Shown: positions 1 to 6,912 of the stretch, one piece after another | How the letters are laid out: the number at the start of each line of letters is the position of its first letter | Numbering within the stretch: position 1 is the stretch's first letter | From: Dehalococcoidia bacterium | Lineage (GTDB): Bacteria > Chloroflexota > Dehalococcoidia > E44-bin15 > DAOWNJ01 | Reading direction: 5' to 3' | Assembly: GCA_030642645.1 (NCBI GenBank) | Contig: DAOWNJ010000007.1 | Location: forward strand, 1-15,226 | Length of the DNA stretch: 15,226 bases | Program-made: the position numbers and the translations under genes | Notes under the pieces: model-generated | Told to the model about the DNA's origin: nothing | What the model saw: the letters and a program-made list of their open reading frames with translations, nothing else | The model's database searches: none

Positions 1-1077
1 GATCCTCCTCTTCACCTCAGGCCCGAATCCAAGCCCCCTGGTCTTCTCCAGATTGTCCCACATGCTCTCCCCATCCTGGTAGGAAAATCCATACTTCACC
101 CCATCATATCTGGCCAAGTTTGCCGATGCCTCGGATGGGGCGATGATATAGTAGGCGGCGAGGGCATATCGGGTGTGGGGGAGCGAGACATCCCAGTCTA
201 TCTCGGCGCCGAGCTCTTCAAGCTTTTTGATTGCAGCTCTCATCACCTCCTCCACACCCCTCTCCATCCCCTCAACGAAATACTCCTTGGGGATACCTAT
301 TTTAAGTCCCTTAAGATCGGGGAGCAGCGATTTTGTATAGTCAGGAACGGGATAGTTCACCGAGGTTGAATCCTTGGGGTCATATCCTGAGATGGCGTTC
401 ATCACCAGGGCCGAGTCGGTTACATCCCTGGTCAGGGGGCCGATCTGGTCCAGGGAGCTTGCAAATGCCACAAGCCCAAATCTTGATACCCTCCCATATG
501 TTGGCTTCATACCAACGACGCTACAGAACCCCGCCGGCTGCCTGATGCTACCGCCGGTATCGGAGCCAATAGCATATATCGCCTCCCCACTCGCCACCGC
601 CACCGCCGGGCCACCGCTTGAGCCACCGGGGACACGGTCGAGGTCCCAGGGGTTATGCGTCGGGAAGAAGGCGGAGTGCTCGTTTGATGAGCCCATGGCG
701 AACTCATCCATATTCCCCTTGCCAACCATCACCACTCCCTCCTCCTTCAGCTTCCCCACCACTGTGGCATCATATGGTGGAACAAAATTCTCAAGCATCT
801 TTGATGAGCAGGTTGTGGGTATCCCTCTGGTCGAGATATTGTCCTTGATGATGACCGGAACGCCTGTAAGCGGAGATATATCGCCGGCTTTGATGCGTCT
901 ATCAGCCTCCTGGGCCTGGGCTAGAGCAGACTCCCCGGTTATAGTGACGAAGGCCTGAACCTTTTTCTCGACCTCGTCAATCCTCTCCAGAGCCGCCTTT
1001 GTTAGCTCTAAGGAGGAAACCTCTTTGTTCCTCAGTAACTTGTTTGCCTCATGGATGGTCAGGTCGTATAGATTCAA
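1..1077 (-). CDS. gatA: Glutamyl-tRNA(Gln)/aspartyl-tRNA(Asn) amidotransferase subunit A, 3' end cut by window
   Basis: GatA is the amidase subunit of the GatCAB complex. It releases ammonia from glutamine to convert misacylated Glu-tRNA(Gln), and in many bacteria Asp-tRNA(Asn), to the correct amide. The visible 359 codons show the amidase-signature family: Lys78 in GVPVIIKDN, the GGSSGG loop with Ser153, and nucleophile Ser177 in SDTGGSIRQPAG, which together form the Ser-cisSer-Lys triad. MDEFAMGSSNEHS and the KPTYGRVSRFGL stretch are typical of GatA rather than other amidases. The family is about 480-490 residues, so roughly a quarter is missing past base 1. The start is taken as TTG at 1077, giving an N-terminus LNLYDLTIHE and preceded by AAAGGGGAAGG; a second TTG at 1092 is less likely. 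It lies 20 nt behind gatC and is surely co-transcribed. gatB is not in the window. Confidence 0.96.
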   Translation of the reverse strand, partial: MNLYDLTIHEANKLLRNKEVSSLELTKAALERIDEVEKKVQAFVTITGESALAQAQEADRRIKAGDISPLTGVPVIIKDNISTRGIPTTCSSKMLENFVPPYDATVVGKLKEEGVVMVGKGNMDEFAMGSSNEHSAFFPTHNPWDLDRVPGGSSGGPAVAVASGEAIYAIGSDTGGSIRQPAGFCSVVGMKPTYGRVSRFGLVAFASSLDQIGPLTRDVTDSALVMNAISGYDPKDSTSVNYPVPDYTKSLLPDLKGLKIGIPKEYFVEGMERGVEEVMRAAIKKLEELGAEIDWDVSLPHTRYALAAYYIIAPSEASANLARYDGVKYGFSYQDGESMWDNLEKTRGLGFGPEVKRRI

Positions 1078-1097
1078 GCCTTCCCCTTTCAATGTCC

Positions 1098-1385
1098 TTA
1101 TTCAAAAACTGCCCTCACCCTGAAGCATCCCTCCTCTTCCCTTGGTGCATTGGCCAGTATATCCTCCTGGGGAAGGGATGGGGCTACCTCATCACCACGA
1201 ACCACATTCTTCAGGGCAATGGGCTGTCGGGTGGGGGGGACATCGGTGGTATCCACCTGCTTTAGAATCTCAAAGTTCTCCAGTATATCGGAGAGCTGCT
1301 CCCTGAATTTCTCCAGCTCATCATCATTGAGGCCTAATCTGGCGAGAAGTGCGATATGTCTTACTTCCTCACGGCTGAGCTTCAA
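1098..1385 (-). CDS. gatC: Glutamyl-tRNA(Gln)/aspartyl-tRNA(Asn) amidotransferase subunit C
   Basis: GatC is the small subunit that wraps around GatA and GatB and stabilises the GatCAB amidotransferase. The 95-residue product has the usual family length and pattern. It starts with LSREEVRHIALLARLGL, followed by the helix-turn region DELEKFREQLSDIL and a short proline-rich segment VPPTRQP. The C-terminal part, RGDEVAPSLPQEDILANAP, is the family hallmark. The start is TTG at 1385, preceded by a strong purine-rich site (GGAGGAGAGGG, about 1388-1398) and by a clear promoter further upstream. It is the first gene of a gatC-gatA unit. Confidence 0.95.
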   Translation of the reverse strand: MKLSREEVRHIALLARLGLNDDELEKFREQLSDILENFEILKQVDTTDVPPTRQPIALKNVVRGDEVAPSLPQEDILANAPREEEGCFRVRAVFE

Positions 1386-1411
1386 CCCTCTCCTCCAAAC
1401 ATTGTTTTGCC

Positions 1412-1440
1412 ATTATACACCGCACTCACAAGGGGGACAA
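1412..1440 (-). promoter_or_regulatory. Predicted sigma-70-type promoter of gatC-gatA
   Basis: Read on the minus strand there is a -35 element TTGTCC (1440-1435), a 17-base spacer and a perfect -10 element TATAAT (1417-1412). A start near 1405 would give a leader of about 20 nt that contains the gatC ribosome binding site. Its -35 box lies only 4 bp from the -35 box of the divergent plus-strand promoter. Predicted from sequence match only. Confidence 0.75.
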
Positions 1441-1444
1441 CAGC

Positions 1445-1473
1445 TTGCCGAAGGGCTCGAGAGGGGATATAAT
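1445..1473 (+). promoter_or_regulatory. Predicted promoter of the ArsA-like operon, apparently leaderless
   Basis: A -35 element TTGCCG (1445-1450), a 17-base spacer and a perfect TATAAT (1468-1473) precede the ATPase gene. The usual 6-7 bases downstream of the -10 box brings transcription to about 1480, exactly the A of the chosen ATG. The only purine-rich candidate for a ribosome site (AGGGG at 1462-1466) would then lie inside the promoter and outside the message. Box positions are seen; the start point is inferred. Confidence 0.65.
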
Positions 1474-1479
1474 GACATC

Positions 1480-2655
1480 ATGAGGCTCATTCTGTTCACC
1501 GGGAAGGGTGGGGTGGGGAAGACCACGGTGGCGGCATCTTCCGCGCTGAGGGCGGCAGAGCTTGGCTATAAGACCATCATCCTGTCAACCGATTCTGCCC
1601 ACAGCCTCTCCGATTCCTTCGATATAGCCCTTGGGGGGGAGCCTCAGCCCATCGCTCCAAATCTCTGGGGGCAGGAGACCGACATGTCCCAGACCATCCA
1701 GAGCTATTGGGGAACAATCCAGGAGTGGCTGACCGCACTTCTTACATGGCGGGGGATGGACGAGATAGTTGCCGATGAGATGGCCATCGTTCCCGGTATG
1801 GAGGAGCTGGCCAACCTGCTCTATATCGTGAGCTACTATGATAGCGGAGACTGGGATGTCATCATCGTTGACTGCGCCCCTACCGGGGAGACCCTGCGCT
1901 TCCTGAGCTTCCCGGAGATAATGCGCTGGTGGATGGAGAGGATGTTCCCCATCGGCAAGGCCGCAGCTGCAATCTCCCGCCCCATTATGAAGAGGATTCT
2001 GGGGATCCCGATGCCCGGTGATAAGGTCTTCCAATCGGTTGAGGAGCTATTCGAGCAGCTTAACCGGATGCATACCATCTTCACTGACCCGGAGATCTCC
2101 TCGATGAGGCTGGTGGTTAACCCGGAGAAGATGGTGATCAAGGAGGCGCAGCGAACCTTCACCTATCTCAATCTCTATGGCTATTTCACCGACCTCGTCA
2201 TCCTGAACCGTATCATCCCGGATAGTGTTGATGACCCTTACTTCGACTTCTGGAAGAGGAGCCAGAAAAGGTACCGCGAGATGGTTGAGGAGCGCTTCTC
2301 CCCCATCCCCATCCTCACCGCCCCGCTCATGGAGGAGGAGGTGGTTGGGACAAGGATGCTCAAGGCTATGGGTAAGACAATCTACCAGGACGATGACCCG
2401 GTAAAGATATTCTTCCACGGACAGCCTCATAATATAGAGATGGAGGACGGCTACTATGTCCTCAGCCTGGACCTCCCCTTCATCGCTAAGGAGGAGATCT
2501 CACTCTTGAGGAACGGAGATGAGCTCACCATCCAGGTAGGGAGCTACAGACGGAACATCATCCTACCCAGGGCCCTTTTGGGGCTTAAGGTCAAGGAGGC
2601 GAAATTTGAGGAGAGGCGGCTGAGAATAAGGTTCGAGGACACTGGCAGTGTATAG
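1480..2655 (+). CDS. ArsA/Get3-like ATPase with C-terminal Hsp20-like domain
   Basis: This is a 391-residue P-loop ATPase of the ArsA/Get3 branch of the SIMIBI class. The deviant Walker A is GKGGVGKTT at residues 8-16. Switch I is TDSAHSLSD at 37-45, switch II begins DCAPTGETLRFLSFP at 131, and the nucleotide-base loop VVNPEKMVIKEAQR starts near 212. From about 308 to 388 there is a beta-rich segment (FHGQPHNIEMEDGYYVLSLDL to KEAKFEERRLRIRFED) matching the alpha-crystallin-like domain often fused to ArsA-type proteins of bacteria and plastids. There is a single ATPase half and no arsenite-binding cysteine set, since the only Cys is in switch II, so an arsenite pump role is unlikely. A chaperone or membrane-protein-targeting role is inference. 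The reading frame is open upstream to 1150, but homology begins at the ATG at 1480. It leads a four-gene operon. Confidence 0.9.
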   Translation: MRLILFTGKGGVGKTTVAASSALRAAELGYKTIILSTDSAHSLSDSFDIALGGEPQPIAPNLWGQETDMSQTIQSYWGTIQEWLTALLTWRGMDEIVADEMAIVPGMEELANLLYIVSYYDSGDWDVIIVDCAPTGETLRFLSFPEIMRWWMERMFPIGKAAAAISRPIMKRILGIPMPGDKVFQSVEELFEQLNRMHTIFTDPEISSMRLVVNPEKMVIKEAQRTFTYLNLYGYFTDLVILNRIIPDSVDDPYFDFWKRSQKRYREMVEERFSPIPILTAPLMEEEVVGTRMLKAMGKTIYQDDDPVKIFFHGQPHNIEMEDGYYVLSLDLPFIAKEEISLLRNGDELTIQVGSYRRNIILPRALLGLKVKEAKFEERRLRIRFEDTGSV

Positions 2656-2670
2656 CTTGGAGGTAGTGTA

Positions 2671-2895
2671 ATGAGGGAGAGGATTATCCAGTTTGAGCAT
2701 CACCCCGGAGAGGAGTTTGTGGTGCGCATCAGGTCGCCAAGGATGGAGGGAATCTCTGATGAGACCAGGAGCCATGTCTATGCGGCGAGAAAGGAGCTTT
2801 TGCTCTCACTTCGTAGCATGATAGATCGGGCCGTCGAGAGGATCGGGGAGGCGGAGAAGCCTAAAGAGGGAAAAACCAAGATCGAGGTTGAGTGA
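2671..2895 (+). CDS. Small conserved-looking hypothetical protein (74 aa)
   Basis: I do not recognise the family. The product begins with a short strand-rich part (RIIQFEHHPGEEFVVRIRSP) and continues as a charged amphipathic helix, roughly residues 28-60 (DETRSHVYAARKELLLSL onward), with a lysine/glutamate-rich tail. No signal peptide, membrane segment or cysteine is present. The start is well supported by GGAGG at 2659-2663, 7 nt before the ATG, and the gene lies 15 nt after the ATPase stop. Its tail overlaps the proposed start of the next gene, indicating translational coupling. Position suggests it may be a partner of the ArsA-like ATPase; this is inference from context only. Confidence 0.75.
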   Translation: MRERIIQFEHHPGEEFVVRIRSPRMEGISDETRSHVYAARKELLLSLRSMIDRAVERIGEAEKPKEGKTKIEVE

Positions 2896-3346
2896 GGGGG
2901 GCAACGGAGGGATAAGAATCAGGAAGTTCTCACCCCGGGACATGGATGAGATAGTGAGGGTGGAGAGAGCCTCATTCGATTATTCATCAGTCCTTGGTCT
3001 GCTCTATTGGCTTACGTATTATCTTATCTATTGGCTCATAAGCCAGGGAGGGTTTCTGATCGCTGAAGATAATGAAAGGGTTATTGGGTTTGCCATTGCC
3101 TGCTCTCTACCAACCGCTCAGGGGGAGCTTGCAGCAATGGCTGTCGACCCCAAGTATTGGAGGATGGGGATAGGGACAGGGCTTATGGAAGAGGCAGTAG
3201 CCCACCTGAAAGGAAAGGGGATGAGGAGAATAGGGGTGGGGGTGATGAGGGATAATACCCAGGCTATCGATTTCTACAGAAGGTTTGGATTCCACAAGAG
3301 GGCTAGGGGTTTTGGCATCTATGATCGAATGTTTCGAGTAATATAG
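2888..3346 (+). CDS. GNAT-family N-acetyltransferase, RimI-like
   Basis: The protein would transfer an acetyl group from acetyl-CoA to an amine, possibly a protein N-terminus as RimI does; the substrate is unknown. The GNAT fold is visible: strand 1 in IRIRKFSPRDMDEIVRVE, acetyl-CoA pyrophosphate-binding motif A in DPKYWRMGIGTGLMEEAV (RMGIGT near 92-97), and motif B in NTQAIDFYRRFGF (123-135). The length of 152 is normal. Residues 35-51 (VLGLLYWLTYYLIYWLI) are strikingly hydrophobic and aromatic, replacing the usual alpha1-alpha2 region. The start is uncertain. TTG at 2888 is the only in-frame canonical start before the fold begins, but its ribosome site is poor. A good GGAGG at 2906-2910 instead precedes a non-canonical ATC codon. 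It sits in the operon between the 74-aa protein and the EF-G-like gene. Confidence 0.88.
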   Translation: MSEGGNGGIRIRKFSPRDMDEIVRVERASFDYSSVLGLLYWLTYYLIYWLISQGGFLIAEDNERVIGFAIACSLPTAQGELAAMAVDPKYWRMGIGTGLMEEAVAHLKGKGMRRIGVGVMRDNTQAIDFYRRFGFHKRARGFGIYDRMFRVI

Positions 3347-3358
3347 GGGGATGATCTA

Positions 3359-5413
3359 ATGCAATACAGCACAGGGGAAATAAAGAATGTTTGTCTCCTT
3401 TCCCACTCAGGTGCTGGAAAGACATCGCTCTCCGAGGCGATGCTTTTTAGCTCAGGGATGGTCACCCGCTTGGGGAAGGTCGACGAAGGCACCACCACCT
3501 CGGACTACGACCCGGATGAGATAAAGAGGAAGATAAGCATCAACCTGTCAATCCTTCCCATCCCCTGGAAGGGGACCAAGATCAATGTATTGGATACCCC
3601 TGGTTATGCTGACTTTGTAGGGGAGGTGAAGACGGCACTGAGGGTTAGCGATGGGGCGGTGATCCTCGTCTGTGCCGCATCCGGTGTGGAGGTTGGGACC
3701 GAGTTTGTGTGGAGGTATGTAAAGGATGAGGGGACCCCCAGGATAATCTTTGTCAATAAGATGGATCGGGAGAATGCCGATTTCTTCAAGACGGTGACAC
3801 AGATACAGGACAATTTCGGGGGGAATGCCGTCCCTATCCAGCTCCCCATAGGCTCCCAGGCCGGTTTCGAGGGCCTTGTTGATCTTCTATCGATGAAGGC
3901 CTATTACGGCCCAGAGCTCAGGGAGGGCGATATACCACCATCTCTTCAGGGGGAGGTGGAGGGTTTTCGGGAGAAGCTGGTTGAGGCGGTTTGTGAGCTC
4001 GATGATGAGCTCCTCGCCAAATACCTTGAGGGGGAGGAGATAGCTGAGGAGGATATACACCGGGGTCTAGAGGAGGCAACCATGACCGGGAAGGTGATGC
4101 CCATCCTTGTTGGCTCTGCCCTTCAGAATATAGGCACTGGTCAACTGCTTAATGCAATATGTAATTATCTTCCCTCTCCTGAAGACAGGGGCGAGATTTT
4201 AGCCGCTGGCCCTTCGGGTGAGGAATCCCTCCCCCAGGGAGAGGGGGCGCCCCTAGCTTGCCTGATATTCAAGACCACTGCTGACCCCTTTGTGGGGAAG
4301 CTGACCTACTTCAGGGTTTACTCCGGCTCTATTTCCAGCAATTCCCAGGTCTACAATGCCACCAGGGGCAAGATGGAAAGGGTGGGGCAGCTATTTATGA
4401 TGAAGGGTAAGGCGCAGGAGGCGGTGCCTCGCGTAATTGCTGGTGATATTGGCGCTGTAGCCAAGCTCTCGGAGACTGCAACCGGCGATAGCCTGTCAAG
4501 CCCTGAGCATCCCCTCGTGCTTGCCCCGATCCAGTTCCCGTCCCCCTCTTTCAGCATTGCTATTTACCCGAAGACGAAGGCTGATCTCGATAAGCTGGGG
4601 GCAACGCTCTCAAGGACCAGCGATGAAGACCCTACCCTGACGATTCATAAGGAGCCTGATACCAGGGAGACCATCCTCTCCGGAATGGGTGAGGTCCATG
4701 TTGAGGTGGCCTGTGATAGGATGCAGCGCAAGTTCGGGGTTGAGGTCCTGATGACGACACCGAAGGTCCCCTATAAGGAGACGATAACCTCCACGGTGAA
4801 GGCAGAGTATAAGCATAAGAAGCAGAGCGGAGGTCATGGCCAGTATGGGCATGTCTTTTTGGAGCTGGAGCCAGTGGCTCGGGGAGCGGGCTACGAGTTC
4901 AAGGATAGGATAGTGGGAGGGGCAGTTCCAAAGAACTATATCCCCGCTGTGGAAAAGGGGGTTTTGGAAGCACTTGTGGAGGGGGGGTTGGCCGGCTACC
5001 CGGTGGTCGATGTGAAGATAAGCTTATACGATGGCAGCTATCATGTTGTCGATTCATCTGATATTTCCTTCAAGATCGCTGGGGCACAGGCAACAAAGAA
5101 AGGGCTCTCCCAAGGGCAGCCCACATTGCTTGAGCCGATAGTGAATATCCAGGTAACGGTTCCTGAGGGCCTCACCGGCGATATCATCGGTGACCTCAAT
5201 GGAAAGCGGGCAAAGGTCTCAGGTATGAGTCCCCAGGATGGGATGAATATCATCGAGGCCCAGGTTCCCCTTGCTGGGGTGCTTCACTACGCAATAGACC
5301 TCCGTTCCATGACCCAGGGGAGAGGGAGCTACACTATGGAGTTCAGCCACTACGAGGAGGTCCCCCCACATATCACACAGAGGCTTATCGCTGAATTAAA
5401 GAAGGAGGGGTGA
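3359..5413 (+). CDS. Elongation factor G-like translational GTPase (EF-G paralogue)
   Basis: This is a 684-residue five-domain GTPase of the EF-G family. The G domain shows P-loop SHSGAGKT (15-22), switch II DTPGYADF (79-86), NKMD (133-136) and SAL (253-255). Domain II follows from about 295. Domain IV contains HKKQSGGHGQYGHV, and domain V ends the protein. Two features mark it as the divergent EF-G-like branch and not the main fusA product: the P-loop lacks the canonical AHIDAGKT, and the switch II histidine that activates water in EF-G is Tyr83. Known members resemble Thermus EF-G-2, whose role is poorly defined. No rps or tuf genes are adjacent, which supports a paralogue. It starts 13 nt after the acetyltransferase stop, behind AGGGGG. 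Its stop codon lies inside the terminator stem. Confidence 0.93.
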   Translation: MQYSTGEIKNVCLLSHSGAGKTSLSEAMLFSSGMVTRLGKVDEGTTTSDYDPDEIKRKISINLSILPIPWKGTKINVLDTPGYADFVGEVKTALRVSDGAVILVCAASGVEVGTEFVWRYVKDEGTPRIIFVNKMDRENADFFKTVTQIQDNFGGNAVPIQLPIGSQAGFEGLVDLLSMKAYYGPELREGDIPPSLQGEVEGFREKLVEAVCELDDELLAKYLEGEEIAEEDIHRGLEEATMTGKVMPILVGSALQNIGTGQLLNAICNYLPSPEDRGEILAAGPSGEESLPQGEGAPLACLIFKTTADPFVGKLTYFRVYSGSISSNSQVYNATRGKMERVGQLFMMKGKAQEAVPRVIAGDIGAVAKLSETATGDSLSSPEHPLVLAPIQFPSPSFSIAIYPKTKADLDKLGATLSRTSDEDPTLTIHKEPDTRETILSGMGEVHVEVACDRMQRKFGVEVLMTTPKVPYKETITSTVKAEYKHKKQSGGHGQYGHVFLELEPVARGAGYEFKDRIVGGAVPKNYIPAVEKGVLEALVEGGLAGYPVVDVKISLYDGSYHVVDSSDISFKIAGAQATKKGLSQGQPTLLEPIVNIQVTVPEGLTGDIIGDLNGKRAKVSGMSPQDGMNIIEAQVPLAGVLHYAIDLRSMTQGRGSYTMEFSHYEEVPPHITQRLIAELKKEG

Positions 5414-5450
5414 GAAGGCTCATCTTCTCGCCCCTCCTTTGTTGTTGTTA
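5402..5450 (+). terminator. Intrinsic terminator of the ArsA-like to EF-G-like operon
   Basis: Bases 5402-5417 pair with 5424-5439, forming a 16-bp stem with one G-U pair around a 6-nt loop, followed by a T-rich tail (TTTGTTGTTGTT). The EF-G-like stop codon (5411-5413) is within the left arm. It stands between two convergent genes, and the stem is also followed by a T-containing stretch on the minus strand, so it may act in both directions. Confidence 0.85.
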
Positions 5451-5452
5451 CC

Positions 5453-5853
5453 TTATGGTTTTTCAAGGGACATGGTCATCGTCCATGTCTCATCAGGCAC
5501 CCATTCAGGCCACCAAGCCTGGATTTCACCGATAGCGTAATCTATCAAGGCTTGGCCGTCATTCTCATGCCCTACAAGCTCAGGGGCGATGTCTCCATAC
5601 CATATTTGAACAAAATCATAGTCATCTGTATCGTAGTAGTCAATCAGCCCCCAACTGACCCCCGCTTGGTTACCCTCATACTGAGGGTATGGCGTATCCT
5701 CCTCTAAAGACCAGCCGCTGGGAACCGTGCCAACCGTAGGCTTTGTGACTTCCCCTACGGCCGGGCCTCCCCCCCCCCAGCACACCCAACAGAGACCACC
5801 AAAGCTGTCAGGGCGAACAAGATACACAATGTTAAGGGAACCCTTTTCTTCAT
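5453..5853 (-). CDS. Small putative lipoprotein, reading frame broken at a G10 tract
   Basis: From ATG at 5853 the sequence reads a typical lipoprotein signal peptide: MKKR, a hydrophobic core LTLCILFALTALVV, then SVGC with Cys24 as the lipid-modified residue. Ten consecutive G (plus-strand C at 5769-5778) follow within three bases of that Cys codon. With ten G this frame stops at TAG (5757-5755) after 32 codons. With eleven G it would join the long downstream frame ending at TAA 5453-5455 and give a 133-residue protein. The mature part is acidic and aromatic-rich (GVSWGLIDYYDTDDYDF, EIQAWWPEWVPDETW). I do not recognise it; it is probably an exported, membrane-anchored protein. The frame break may be a sequencing error in a homopolymer, phase variation, or decay. 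An uninterrupted frame from TTG 5869 exists but lacks a credible signal. Confidence 0.65.
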
Positions 5854-5865
5854 CGAATTCCCCCC

Positions 5866-5888
5866 CCAAAAAAAGGCTATTGGCCTTA
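5866..5888 (-). terminator. Weak candidate terminator after etfA
   Basis: On the minus strand AAGGC (5887-5883), a 5-nt loop and GCCTT (5877-5873) form a short stem running into seven T (5874-5868). The stem is only 5 bp, so termination would be partial. It lies between the etfA stop and the lipoprotein start and leaves no obvious room for a separate promoter, so the lipoprotein may depend on read-through. Confidence 0.4.
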
Positions 5889-5898
5889 AAGCCCCTCT

Positions 5899-6894
5899 TT
5901 AGCCCAACAGCTCCTTTACCTTTTCGGTGAATGGTGGAAGTATCTTCTTCCAGTCTCCAACAACCCCGTAGTGGGCTACCTTGAATATGTTTGCCTCTGC
6001 GTCCTTATTTATAGCTACAATGTTCTTGGAGCCGCTCATGCCCGAGATGTGCTGCGCTGCACCTGAGATACCAACCGCGATATAAAGGGTTGGGCTTACG
6101 ATCTTACCTGTGAGCCCAACCTGCATGGATGCTGGCACCCATCCCTGGTCGCACGGAGGCCTTGATGACCCAACTGCGGCGCGGAGCACACCTGCCAGCT
6201 TCTCCAGCTCCTTGAAGCCCTCGGCGTCTCCCATCCCCCTCCCTCCAGAGACCACCACATCGGCATCCTCAAGCTTTATCCCAACCACCTCTTCCTTCAC
6301 CTTCTCGATGAACTTGGTCCTTATCTTAGATGGGTCGAGCCCGGCATCAATGGTGACAACCTCCCCCTTTCTGGAGTCGTCCCTGGGGAGGGCATCCATC
6401 ACCTTGGCCCTCACCGTGGCCATCTGGGGCTTTACCTCAGAGACGTATGTTGCCAGGGCATTTCCACCATAGACCGCCCTTGTTTGCTTTAAGAGCTTGG
6501 TTTCGGGGTCGATCTCAAGCCTTATGCAGTCCATCGAGGCTCCTGCTTCCAGCCTGAAGGCGAGCCTCGGGACCAGGTCACGCCCTATCGCTGTCTGACC
6601 CATGAGGACGATGTTGGGTGAGGCCTCCTTTACTACCTTCTCCATCACCGGAACATAGGTCTCCGTCTGATAGTCCTTAAGTAGAGGGTCATCGACAGTA
6701 TAGACCCTGTCCGCTCCGTAGGCGATGGCATCTTGAGCGAGGCCGGCGATCCCACTGCCCATGATCACCGCGGACAACTCCTCACCAAGCTCATCGGCGA
6801 GGCCTCTCCCCCCTCCCAGCAGCTCAAGAGCTGCGGGGCTTAGCTTGCCATCAAGGGTCTCAGCAAGGATCACAACACCTTTATTTTCAGCCAT
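5899..6894 (-). CDS. etfA: Electron transfer flavoprotein subunit alpha
   Basis: EtfA pairs with EtfB to form a heterodimeric FAD protein that carries electrons between flavin dehydrogenases, such as acyl-CoA dehydrogenases, and a membrane quinone reductase or other partner. The length of 331 is standard. The C-terminal FAD-binding domain is intact: GSSRPPCDQGW (from 242), QVGLTGKIVSP (258-268), VGISGAAQHISGM (from 274), then the SKNIVAINKDAEANIF segment (289-304) and the final HYGVVGDW. The N-terminal Rossmann-like domain is complete. ATG 6894 has GGGAGGG just upstream, 18 nt after the etfB stop, so the two are co-transcribed. No dehydrogenase or ETF-quinone oxidoreductase gene is in view, so the electron donor and acceptor cannot be told. 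Confidence 0.96.
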   Translation of the reverse strand: MAENKGVVILAETLDGKLSPAALELLGGGRGLADELGEELSAVIMGSGIAGLAQDAIAYGADRVYTVDDPLLKDYQTETYVPVMEKVVKEASPNIVLMGQTAIGRDLVPRLAFRLEAGASMDCIRLEIDPETKLLKQTRAVYGGNALATYVSEVKPQMATVRAKVMDALPRDDSRKGEVVTIDAGLDPSKIRTKFIEKVKEEVVGIKLEDADVVVSGGRGMGDAEGFKELEKLAGVLRAAVGSSRPPCDQGWVPASMQVGLTGKIVSPTLYIAVGISGAAQHISGMSGSKNIVAINKDAEANIFKVAHYGVVGDWKKILPPFTEKVKELLG

Positions 6895-6912
6895 AATGAT
6901 TTCCCTCCCAAG

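Noticed and set aside
345..358. GAAC-N6-GTTC dyad resembling an SOS box
   Set aside because: The half-sites are six apart instead of four, and it lies inside the gatA coding region.
374..958. Long plus-strand open frame of 194 codons
   Set aside because: It is antisense to gatA, whose minus-strand frame has clear amidase motifs; the plus-strand product shows no family pattern and no ribosome site.
1150..1479. N-terminal 110-codon extension of the ArsA-like frame
   Set aside because: It overlaps gatC on the other strand, is low-complexity serine/arginine-rich, and the ATPase fold with its P-loop begins exactly at ATG 1480.
5453..5869. Taking the 138-codon frame from TTG 5869 as the true protein
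   Set aside because: Its N-terminus (MGGEFDEEKGSLN) is antithetical to export, while the alternate frame at the same place encodes a textbook lipoprotein signal ending at the G tract.
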